A stretch of 9,324 nucleotides of DNA from Gammaproteobacteria bacterium (GTDB taxonomy: Bacteria; Pseudomonadota; Gammaproteobacteria; UBA6429; Thiohalophilaceae), in the NCBI GenBank assembly GCA_011052165.1, contig DRJN01000449.1:1-9324 (forward strand), in the 5' to 3' direction. The translations under genes were made by a program, and so were the position numbers. Below, piece by piece: positions 1 through 5,559 of the stretch; the stretch's first letter is position 1; the number at the start of each line of letters is the position of its first letter. Below the pieces are notes generated by a model. It was not told the origin of the DNA. It worked only from the letters and a program-made list of their open reading frames with translations, and made no database searches.

Positions 1-101
1 TCATTACCCGGCGCTAAAAAACGCGCCTATGCTTAAGTAATAAGGAGTTCGACATTTCCGGATAGATCAGACCGTTTTATTTAATTTGAGGAAGTCGTCT
101 C

Positions 102-395
102 ATGCAAGAACATTATGAGCCCACAATCAATGACTGGTTTCGCAACCGTGAAGAAAACCGCATTTTTAAAGTTGTTGCGACAGATGAGGACAGCCAAACC
201 ATTGAAATTCAATATTTTGAAAGTGATATCGAAGAGCTGGATTTCGATACATGGCATGAACTCCATCTCGAACCCGTGGCCGAGCCGGAAGACTGGTCAG
301 GGCCGTTTGATGACCTCCTGGAGGATGACATGGGGGATACCGACAATCCCAAACATCCAGACAACTGGTCAGATCCGCTTGCTGATGTAGAGTAA
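102..395 (+). CDS. Small acidic conserved protein, probable DUF6763 family
   Basis: This 97-residue protein has no assigned function. I recall a gammaproteobacterial family (DUF6763) with the same layout: an N-terminal segment of the type ..NDWFRNREENRIFKVVATDED, then IEIQYFESDIEELDFDTWHE, then EDWSGPFDDL. The name is from memory and unsearched. The visible pattern of short hydrophobic strands alternating with acidic turns suggests a small beta-rich domain (residues about 8-60), followed by an acidic, probably disordered tail ending NWSDPLADVE. About 31 of 97 residues are Asp or Glu and only 5 are Lys or Arg, so the protein is strongly negative and presumably soluble and cytoplasmic. There is no signal peptide or membrane segment. 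The start is supported by GAGGAAG at 88-94, 7 bases upstream of ATG. An overlapping frame (115-390) is a shadow. The gene appears monocistronic, being followed by a hairpin and then about 450 bp without genes. Confidence 0.85.
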   Translation: MQEHYEPTINDWFRNREENRIFKVVATDEDSQTIEIQYFESDIEELDFDTWHELHLEPVAEPEDWSGPFDDLLEDDMGDTDNPKHPDNWSDPLADVE

Positions 396-412
396 GGAAG
401 CGACTAATAAAT

Positions 413-436
413 TACCCCACAGCAAGTTGCGGGGTA
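413..436 (+). terminator. Terminator-like hairpin after the acidic-protein gene
   Basis: TACCCC (413-418) pairs with GGGGTA (431-436). Inside, GCA pairs with TGC around an AGT loop, with a 3-base bulge (ACA). The hairpin begins 18 bases after the stop codon, which fits a transcription terminator. The downstream T-run is weak (TTGAGTT), so rho-independent activity is uncertain. The opposite strand has a more T-rich flank, so it may act in both directions. A near-copy follows the thiolase gene at 5429-5453. Confidence 0.5.
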
Positions 437-525
437 TTGAGTTATCGCACGCGGATATTGATGGGTTTCCCTTCGCTCTACCCATCCTACCGTTTTTCGC
501 TGCAAGCAGATGGGGTGTTCAAGTT

Positions 526-600
526 GTAGGTTGGGTAGAACGAAGTGAAACCCAACACGCAAATGTACCGATGGGTTTCGCTTTGCGCTACCCATCCTAC
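526..600. repeat. Long imperfect inverted repeat with nested palindromes
   Basis: The 31-base arm at 526-556 (GTAGGTTGGG...AACCCAAC) is complementary, with about 6 mismatches, to the 31-base arm at 570-600 (GATGGGTTTC...CCATCCTAC). A 13-base loop (557-569) separates them. Each arm is also a small palindrome: GTTGGGT (530-536) with ACCCAAC (550-556), and GATGGGT (570-576) with ACCCATC (590-596), both perfect 7-bp stems with 13-base loops. A transcript could fold either as one long hairpin or as two short ones. Confidence 0.85.
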
Positions 601-634
601 CGTTTTCGCTGCAAGCAGATGGGGGGTTTAAGTT

Positions 635-706
635 GTAGGTTGGGTAGAACAAAGTGAAACCCAACACGCAAATGTGCCGGTGGTTTTCGCTTTGCGCTAC
701 CCACCC
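635..706. repeat. Second, degraded copy of the inverted repeat
   Basis: The left arm at 635-665 differs from the arm at 526-556 by a single base (AACAAAG instead of AACGAAG). The right arm at 679-706 has decayed: it reads GGTGGTTTTCGC and stops at CCCACCC, without the CATCCTAC ending. The inner palindrome of the left arm is intact, while that of the right arm is damaged. Confidence 0.75.
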
Positions 707-758
707 GTTTTTGCGCCGGATTTTTATCCCGGTGTCCTTCTTTCACTTTTCTTCACAT

Positions 759-830
759 ACCTGCCGTTTCTGCTTGATTTTTCTACTAGAATTAAAACAA
801 CCTGCCGTTTTGCCGACAAGTATGGCAGGT
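759..830. promoter_or_regulatory. Candidate operator: two direct and one inverted CCTGCC half-sites
   Basis: ACCTGCCGTTT occurs exactly at 759-769 and again at 800-810, with starts 41 bp apart (close to four helical turns). The inverted half GGCAGGT lies at 824-830 and pairs with ACCTGCC (800-806) as a perfect 7-base inverted repeat across 17 bases. The sites lie directly upstream of the hydrolase-fadE-fadI genes. The right half-site falls between the proposed -35 and -10 boxes, a classic repressor position. I do not recognise the site: it does not match the E. coli FadR operator or the PsrA-type GAAAC...GTTTC pattern as I remember them. The regulator is unknown. Confidence 0.4.
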
Positions 831-840
831 ACCTTACACT
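813..840 (+). promoter_or_regulatory. Candidate sigma-70 promoter of the hydrolase-fadE-fadI operon
   Basis: CCGACA (813-818) matches 4 of 6 bases of TTGACA, and TACACT (835-840) matches 4 of 6 bases of TATAAT, with a 16-base spacer. Transcription would start near 847, just ahead of the AAGGA at 856-860 and the ATG at 864. The match is weak and the proposal rests mainly on position; TAGAAT at 787-792 is an alternative -10 without a convincing partner. Confidence 0.3.
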
Positions 841-863
841 AATCAGGGTAGAGAAAAGGATCC

Positions 864-1802
864 ATGGAAGTCGTTGGCATCAGAAAACGTTTGCTGGGTG
901 TGCTCATCCGCTGGTTGAATCAGGAGTCCAATCCTGATTACAGCCTTGCCCCCCTGTCCAGTTTCGAGCGTTTGTGTTATGAAATCCGCCCCGGTGACGT
1001 TATCCTGATCAATGGCCGAAGCCGTGTCTCGGACGTCATCAAACTCATTACCCAGAGTCCCTGGACTCATTCCGCCCTTTATATTGGCCGTCTTTATGAA
1101 CTCGGAGACAGACCCCTGCAGAACAGGCTGGTCAGTGAATACCGGCTGGAAATGGACAAACCTTATATTATCGAAGCGCTGCTCGGCGAAGGCACGGTGA
1201 TTTATCCGCTGGAAAAATACAGCCAGGAACATCTGCGCATCTGCCGGCCCAAGGGACTGTCACCCGAGGATACCCGCAAGGTGATCCGCTACGCGGTCGA
1301 CCGGCTGGGCACCGATTACGATATTCGCCAGTTGCTGGATCTGGCGCGCTTCATGTTGCCCTACGGTTTTATACCCCGACGCTGGCATTCCAGTTTGTTC
1401 TCACACCATGCCGGTTTGCAGACCCGGACCGTGTGTTCCAGTATGATCGGCGAGGCCTTCCAGGCGGTGCGTTTTCCCATCCTGCCCTTTGCCGGGAAAA
1501 CCCCGGACAACAAGATCCATTTATACCAGCGCAACCCCCGTCTGATGACGCCACGGGATTTTGATTTTTCCCCCTATTTCGACATAATCAAATATCCTTT
1601 TTTTAACCTCGATGATCTGTCCCTCTACCGTCATCTGCCCTGGGCCAGCACGGATCTGTATTGCAATAACCCGGACGACTGTTACAGCACACTCCCTACG
1701 ATTGACGATGCCACAGACAGTGCTGACCCCTCAACCGACAAACCGCAGCCGACCGGCACCATAGCGGCAACCTCGGCCAATTCGCAAGGAGAAAATCCAT
1801 GA
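864..1802 (+). CDS. YiiX/YebB-like permuted NlpC/P60 (papain-like) cysteine hydrolase
   Basis: This 312-residue protein resembles the permuted NlpC/P60 family (PF05708-like), in which the catalytic His precedes the Cys. RPGDVILINGRSRVSDVIK (42-60) opens the domain. WTHSALYIG supplies the probable catalytic His69, IIEALLGEG has Glu104, GTDYD (149-153) is the usual conserved turn, and VCSSMIGEAF supplies the probable nucleophile Cys191. Related circularly permuted folds include LRAT-type acyltransferases and lipid hydrolases; the substrate here is unknown. There is no clear signal peptide, although residues 8-18 form a short amphipathic helix. Residues about 278-312 are a Ser/Thr/Asp/Pro-rich disordered tail. 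AAGGA at 856-860 lies only 3 bases before ATG, which is tight but is the only good start. The stop overlaps the fadE start (ATGA), so the two are translationally coupled, and the ribosome site of fadE lies inside this gene. That coupling suggests a lipid-related job, which is inference. Confidence 0.85.
   Translation: MEVVGIRKRLLGVLIRWLNQESNPDYSLAPLSSFERLCYEIRPGDVILINGRSRVSDVIKLITQSPWTHSALYIGRLYELGDRPLQNRLVSEYRLEMDKPYIIEALLGEGTVIYPLEKYSQEHLRICRPKGLSPEDTRKVIRYAVDRLGTDYDIRQLLDLARFMLPYGFIPRRWHSSLFSHHAGLQTRTVCSSMIGEAFQAVRFPILPFAGKTPDNKIHLYQRNPRLMTPRDFDFSPYFDIIKYPFFNLDDLSLYRHLPWASTDLYCNNPDDCYSTLPTIDDATDSADPSTDKPQPTGTIAATSANSQGENP
1786..1791 (+). promoter_or_regulatory. Ribosome binding site of fadE inside the upstream gene
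   Basis: AAGGAG lies 7 bases before the ATG at 1799, within the last codons of the hydrolase gene. It is the strongest Shine-Dalgarno match in the window and fixes the fadE start at the ATGA overlap. This start also explains why the protein lacks the N-terminal region seen in E. coli FadE. Confidence 0.8.
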
Positions 1803-4057
1803 ATCCGCACGTCGAACACCCCCGTAACTGGCGTCTGCGCTGGATTTCCGAGCCTCTGTTAAAGGTATTCCGCCGCATTACGCCGCGCATGTCACAGACC
1901 GAGCGTGAGGCCTTAAATGCCGGTTCGGTCTGGTGGGATGGCGAACTGTTCAGCGGCCGGCCAAAATGGAAAAAACTGCGTCAGCTCCCCACCCCGCAGC
2001 TCAGCGCCGAAGAACAGGCCTTTCTCGACGGTCCGGTAGATGAACTCTGCGCCATGCTCAATGACTGGGAGATCACCGCCGAACGGGACGATCTGCCGCC
2101 TGACGCCTGGGCGTTTATTAAAACCAACGGCTTCTTCAGTTTGATTATCCCCAAATCGTACGGGGGCCTGGACTATTCCGCCCTCGCCCATTCCGCCATC
2201 GTCATGAAAATCGCGACTCGCAGCATTACCGCCGCAGTCTCGGTCATGGTGCCCAACTCGCTGGGGCCGGCTAAATTGCTGCTGGAATATGGCACCGAGG
2301 AACAAAAGAAGCATTATCTGCCACGCCTGGCCGCAGGCGAAGACGTTCCCTGCTTCGCCCTCACCAACCCCCATGCCGGCAGTGACGCCGGCGCCATCCC
2401 CGATTACGGCATCGTCTGCCGCCAGGATTTTCAGGACCAGAAAGACGTGCTCGGCATGCGCCTGACCTGGGAAAAACGTTATATCACCCTGGGTCCGGTT
2501 GCCACCCTGCTGGGGCTGGCCTTCAAACTCTACGATCCTGATCATCTGCTGGGAAAAGAAACGAATCTTGGCATCACCCTGGCGCTGATCCCCACAGATA
2601 CCGCAGGGGTGAATATCGGCCGCCGTCATAACCCGCTCAATATCGCCTTCATGACCGGCCCCAACAGCGGTGAGGATGTGTTCGTGCCGCTCGACTGGAT
2701 CATCGGTGGTCAGGAACGTATCGGCCAGGGCTGGCGCATGCTGATGGAATGTCTGGCAGATGGCCGTGGCATTTCCCTACCCGCCCTCAGTACCGGCGCG
2801 GGCAAGCTGGCGGCGCGCAGTGTCGGCGCCTATGCGCGTATTCGCACCCAGTTCAAACTGCCCATCGGGCGTTTTGAAGGCGTCGAAGAAGCCCTGGCGC
2901 GTATCGGCGCGTATACTTATATGATGGATGCTGCTCGCACCCTCACCGCCACGGCGCTGGATCGGGGTGAAAAACCATCGGTCATCTCGGCCATCGTCAA
3001 ATATCATCTGACCGAGCGCATGCGCACGGTGGTAAACGATGCCATGGACATACTGGGCGGTGCGGGTATTTGCCTGGGTCCACACAACATCATGGGCCGC
3101 GCCTACCAGAGTGTCCCCATCAGTATCACCGTGGAAGGGGCCAACATCCTTACCCGCAGCATGATCATCTTTGGTCAGGGCGCTATTCGCAGCCACCCTT
3201 ATGTATTCAGAGAACTGGAAGCCCTGGGCGAGGCGGATCCGGAACGGTCACTGGAGAAATTCGATCGCGCCCTGTTCGGCCACATACGCTTCGTGATGAT
3301 GAACAGCCTGCGCACCCTGTTCCATGGCCTAAGCGGTTCGCTGTTCGTTTTCGTCCAGGCTTCCGGCCCGGGCCGGCGTTACTATCGGCATCTCACCCGC
3401 ATGAGTGCGGCCTTTGCCCTGCTCACCGATGCCGCCCTGATGACCCTCGGCGGCACGCTCAAACGCAGGGAGAGTCTTTCGGCCCGGCTCGGTGATATCC
3501 TCAGCCACCTGTATCTGGCCTCGGCCGTACTCAAACGCTTTGAAGATCAGGGCAGGCCCAAATCGGATCAGGCGCTACTGCACTGGACCTGTCAGCATTG
3601 CCTGTCAGAAATCCAGCAGGCCATCGATGGCCTGCTGCAAAATTTTCCCAACCGTCCGCTCGCCTTTGTACTGCACTGGATGATTTTTCCACTGGGGCGG
3701 CATTTCCCCCCTCCCGCTGACAAACTCGGCCACCGGGTGGCCGAGCAGTTACTGATTCCCTCCGCCTCTCGTGACCGTCTCACCGAGGGCATCTATATTC
3801 CCCAGGCAGCGGATGAGGCTATCGCCCGGTTGGAGGACGCCCTGGAAAAAGTCATCCGGGCCGATCATGCCGAACGCAAGCTGCGTCAGGGACTACAGGA
3901 TTACAAAACGGATCATCGCGGTCTTGAAGGCATGCTTGAAGCCGGTATTGAAAACGGTATTATCACCACACAGGATGCCGAGCTTATCCGTACCGCCGAT
4001 GCCGCACGCACACAAGTCATCCGGGTCGATGATTTTCCGCAACCGCCCGTTAACTGA
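1799..4057 (+). CDS. fadE: FadE-type acyl-CoA dehydrogenase
   Basis: This FAD-dependent enzyme oxidises acyl-CoA to trans-2-enoyl-CoA, the first step of beta-oxidation. It closely follows the E. coli FadE plan. The entry segment MSQTEREALNAGSVWWDGEL lies at 31-50. The N-terminal helical domain includes IPKSYGGLDYS (117-127). The beta-domain motif LTNPHAGSDAGAIPD lies at 188-202, followed by RLTWEKRYITLGP (221-233). The C-terminal dehydrogenase domain contains SAIVKYHLTER, DAMDILGGAGICLG and TVEGANILTRS, with Glu446 the probable catalytic base by alignment with other acyl-CoA dehydrogenases. A long FadE-specific C-terminal region (about 465-752; GTLKRRESLSARLGDILSHLYLASAV, NFPNRPLAF) ends in IRVDDFPQP. 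At 752 residues it is about 60 shorter than E. coli FadE (814, from memory). The missing part is the N-terminal hydrophobic segment, and no membrane helix is visible here. The electron acceptor is presumably ETF, whose genes are not in view. Confidence 0.95.
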   Translation: MNPHVEHPRNWRLRWISEPLLKVFRRITPRMSQTEREALNAGSVWWDGELFSGRPKWKKLRQLPTPQLSAEEQAFLDGPVDELCAMLNDWEITAERDDLPPDAWAFIKTNGFFSLIIPKSYGGLDYSALAHSAIVMKIATRSITAAVSVMVPNSLGPAKLLLEYGTEEQKKHYLPRLAAGEDVPCFALTNPHAGSDAGAIPDYGIVCRQDFQDQKDVLGMRLTWEKRYITLGPVATLLGLAFKLYDPDHLLGKETNLGITLALIPTDTAGVNIGRRHNPLNIAFMTGPNSGEDVFVPLDWIIGGQERIGQGWRMLMECLADGRGISLPALSTGAGKLAARSVGAYARIRTQFKLPIGRFEGVEEALARIGAYTYMMDAARTLTATALDRGEKPSVISAIVKYHLTERMRTVVNDAMDILGGAGICLGPHNIMGRAYQSVPISITVEGANILTRSMIIFGQGAIRSHPYVFRELEALGEADPERSLEKFDRALFGHIRFVMMNSLRTLFHGLSGSLFVFVQASGPGRRYYRHLTRMSAAFALLTDAALMTLGGTLKRRESLSARLGDILSHLYLASAVLKRFEDQGRPKSDQALLHWTCQHCLSEIQQAIDGLLQNFPNRPLAFVLHWMIFPLGRHFPPPADKLGHRVAEQLLIPSASRDRLTEGIYIPQAADEAIARLEDALEKVIRADHAERKLRQGLQDYKTDHRGLEGMLEAGIENGIITTQDAELIRTADAARTQVIRVDDFPQPPVN

Positions 4058-4074
4058 GACAACAGGAAACCGAC

Positions 4075-5421
4075 ATGGCCGACACTGACAACAGCAGCAC
4101 GACAAAGAAAAAAACGGTTCCACGCAAACGTAGCGCAAACCATAGCCGCGCAGTGTATATCGTCGACGGCAGCCGCACACCACAATTAAAAGCGCGCAAC
4201 AAACCCGGCCCCTTCCGCGCCGCCGAACTGGCCATCGGCTGTGGCCGTCCGTTACTGGCCCGACAACCGTTTGAACCTGATGCCTTCGATGAAGTCATCA
4301 TGGGCTGCGTAATGCCCGGTCCCGATGAAGTCAATATCGGCCGGGTCATCGCCCTGCGTCTGGGCTGTGGCAAGCGGGTTCCCGGCTGGACCGTACAACG
4401 CAACTGCGCCTCCGGTATGCAGGCGCTGGACTGCGCCGCCCGAAACATCCGTAGCGGCCAGGCCGATCTGGTGCTGGCCGGTGGCGTGGAAGCCATGAGC
4501 CATGCGCCGGTGCTCCTGGGCACGGCCATGGTCGCCTGGCTGGGTGCCTGGGCCAGCGCCAAAACCCTGCCCCTGCGACTCAAAACACTGGGCCGGTTGC
4601 GTCCCGCGTATTTCAAACCCATTATCGGCCTGTTGCGTGGCCTGACCGATCCGGTGGTCGGGCTGTCCATGGGCCAGACGGCTGAAAACCTGGCCTACCG
4701 TTTTGACATCAGCCGTGAGGAAATGGATACCTATGCCGCGCGCAGCCACCAGCGTTTGGGCCAGGCCGTGGAACAGGGCTATTTGTCTGAAATTGAAACG
4801 CTCTACGATACCCGCGGCAAGATTTATAGCCAGGATGACGGCCTGCGCGCCGATTCTTCAGTCGAAAAGCTGGCCAAACTACGCCCGGTCTTCGACCGGC
4901 CTTTCGGCGCGGTCACCGCTGGCAACAGCGCCCAGATCACCGATGGCGCCGCGATGCTGGTTCTGGCCAGTGAAACTGCTGTTAAGGAACATGGCTTAAC
5001 GGTACGGGGTGAGATCAAGGACTGCCACTGGGCAGGACTGGAACCTGCGCAGATGGGCCTGGGACCCGTGCATGCGATCACGCCGATACTGAAAAAGAAG
5101 CGCCTGAAACTTGAAGACATCGATTATTGGGAGATTAACGAAGCCTTTGCCGCCCAGGTGATCGCCTGTCTGCGCGCCTGGGAAGACAGGGATTACTGTA
5201 AAGAAGAGTTAGATCTGAAAACGCCGTTTGGCAGTCTCGATCAGGCGCGCCTGAACATCGACGGCGGTGGCGTCAGTCTGGGTCACCCGGTCGGCGCCAG
5301 CGGTGCGCGCATCGTCCTGCACCTGCTCTCGGTGCTGGAACGCAAACAGGCAACACGCGGCATAGCGTCTCTGTGCATCGGTGGCGGCCAGGGTGGCGCC
5401 ATGTTAATCGAACGAGCCTGA
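4075..5421 (+). CDS. fadI: FadI-type 3-ketoacyl-CoA thiolase
   Basis: This enzyme cleaves 3-ketoacyl-CoA with CoA to acetyl-CoA and a shortened acyl-CoA, the last step of the cycle. The 448-residue protein has a full thiolase fold. VDGSRTP (30-35) opens the domain, NCASGMQAL carries the nucleophile Cys111, GGVEAMS is at 136-142, NEAFAAQ is at 355-361, GHPVGASGAR carries His404 and CIGGGQGG carries the second catalytic Cys434. The loop region 147-199 is long, hydrophobic and basic, as in FadI/HADHB-type thiolases, where it helps membrane or complex association. Length is nearer to FadI (436) than FadA (387, both from memory). KLRPVFDRPFGAVTAGNS (268-285) also fits FadI. An extra lysine/arginine-rich N-terminus (residues 11-25) precedes the fold. 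The gene starts 17 bases after fadE, with AGGA at 4064-4067 and a 7-base spacer. The FadI rather than FadA assignment is likely, not certain. Confidence 0.92.
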   Translation: MADTDNSSTTKKKTVPRKRSANHSRAVYIVDGSRTPQLKARNKPGPFRAAELAIGCGRPLLARQPFEPDAFDEVIMGCVMPGPDEVNIGRVIALRLGCGKRVPGWTVQRNCASGMQALDCAARNIRSGQADLVLAGGVEAMSHAPVLLGTAMVAWLGAWASAKTLPLRLKTLGRLRPAYFKPIIGLLRGLTDPVVGLSMGQTAENLAYRFDISREEMDTYAARSHQRLGQAVEQGYLSEIETLYDTRGKIYSQDDGLRADSSVEKLAKLRPVFDRPFGAVTAGNSAQITDGAAMLVLASETAVKEHGLTVRGEIKDCHWAGLEPAQMGLGPVHAITPILKKKRLKLEDIDYWEINEAFAAQVIACLRAWEDRDYCKEELDLKTPFGSLDQARLNIDGGGVSLGHPVGASGARIVLHLLSVLERKQATRGIASLCIGGGQGGAMLIERA

Positions 5422-5428
5422 AATAGAC

Positions 5429-5453
5429 TACCCCGCAGCCAAACAGCGGGGTA
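5429..5453 (+). terminator. Terminator-like hairpin between fadI and fadJ
   Basis: TACCCCGC (5429-5436) pairs perfectly with GCGGGGTA (5446-5453) around a 9-base loop. It begins 7 bases after the thiolase stop codon. The following sequence (TTAATCT) is only modestly T-rich, so termination is likely partial. It is a close relative of the hairpin at 413-436 and is likewise followed by the intergenic repeat. Confidence 0.55.
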
Positions 5454-5470
5454 TTAATCTGTAGCGTGCT

Positions 5471-5520
5471 GATGGGTTTTGCTTCGCTCTATCCATCCTA
5501 CTTTTTTTCACTGCGAGCAG
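5471..5520. repeat. Solo copy of the intergenic repeat (right arm only)
   Basis: The 31-base arm at 5471-5501 (GATGGGTTTT...CCATCCTAC) matches the right arm at 460-490 and 570-600 with a few substitutions. The match continues through a T-run into CTGCGAGCAG, equivalent to CTGCAAGCAG at 500-509. The left arm (GTAGGTTGGG...) is absent, as it is for the copy at 460. A short stem GATGGGT with ATCCATC (one G-T pair), followed by CTAC and seven Ts (5502-5508), could itself weaken transcription into fadJ. Confidence 0.8.
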
Positions 5521-5527
5521 CAGTGAA
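5507..5527. other. Short perfect hairpin upstream of fadJ
   Basis: TTCACTGC (5507-5514) pairs with GCAGTGAA (5520-5527) around a 5-base loop. It lies at the right edge of the repeat copy and ends 17 bases before the fadJ ribosome site (GAAAAGG, 5545-5551). It could be an mRNA 5' stabiliser or a protein-binding dyad; the sequence does not say which. Confidence 0.5.
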
Positions 5528-5559
5528 TGACACCCAAAGAGATTGAAAAGGTTTAAGCA

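Larger units (their letters stand above)
460..706. repeat. Tandem intergenic repeat array, about 110-bp period, 2 full units plus a partial
   Basis: Unit 1 starts at 460, unit 2 at 570 and a decayed third unit at 679, giving spacings of 110 and 109 bp; the one-base difference lies in a T-run (TTTTT versus TTTT). Each unit runs GATGGGTTT..., CTACCCATCCTAC, CGTTTTCGCTGCAAGCAGATGGGG, AAGTTGTAGG, TTGGGTAGAAC, GTGAAACCCAACACGC. Units 1 and 2 are nearly identical, so the duplication looks recent. Unit 3 is recognisable to about 706 and then diverges. All short open frames across 404-937 come from this repeat and are not genes. Repeats built on GGTTGGGTAGA...GAAACCCAAC are, from memory, common as dispersed intergenic elements in gammaproteobacteria. 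No mobility gene is nearby. Confidence 0.9.

Noticed and set aside
1..40. Possible C-terminal tail of an upstream gene (frame 1 reads SLPGAKKRAYA then stop; frame 2 reads HYPALKNAPMLK then stop)
   Set aside because: All three frames reach a stop within 40 bases, and none of the tails is recognisable, so a gene end cannot be told from chance.
48..85. Promoter for the acidic-protein gene (TTCGAC with TTTAAT or TTTTAT)
   Set aside because: The spacers are 26 or 21 bases and the boxes match poorly. The AT-rich stretch at 75-87 may be part of a promoter, but no pair is convincing.
460..706. CRISPR-like direct repeats
   Set aside because: The repeating unit is about 110 bp with no short conserved repeat separated by unique spacers, only two to three units are present, and no cas gene is nearby. 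It is a tandem intergenic repeat.
460..720. Insertion sequence or miniature transposon with target duplication
   Set aside because: The inverted arms could suggest a MITE-like element, but I could not find a flanking target duplication, and some copies lack one arm entirely.
800..830. FadR or PsrA fatty-acid regulator box
   Set aside because: The ACCTGCC(N17)GGCAGGT dyad does not match either consensus as I know them, so I kept it only as an unidentified operator candidate.
404..937. Small open frames on both strands (for example 404-667 minus, 427-657 plus, 674-937 plus)
   Set aside because: Their sequence is the translated intergenic repeat (recurring ALRYPSYRF and VGWVERSET-like strings). 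They lack ribosome sites, and the repeat itself explains why the frames are open.
1913..2629. Long antisense open frame opposite fadE
   Set aside because: It lies wholly over the well-conserved fadE coding sequence, has no family resemblance, and is expected as a GC-driven shadow. The same holds for minus-strand frames at 2777-3196, 5428-6339 and 6673-7509.
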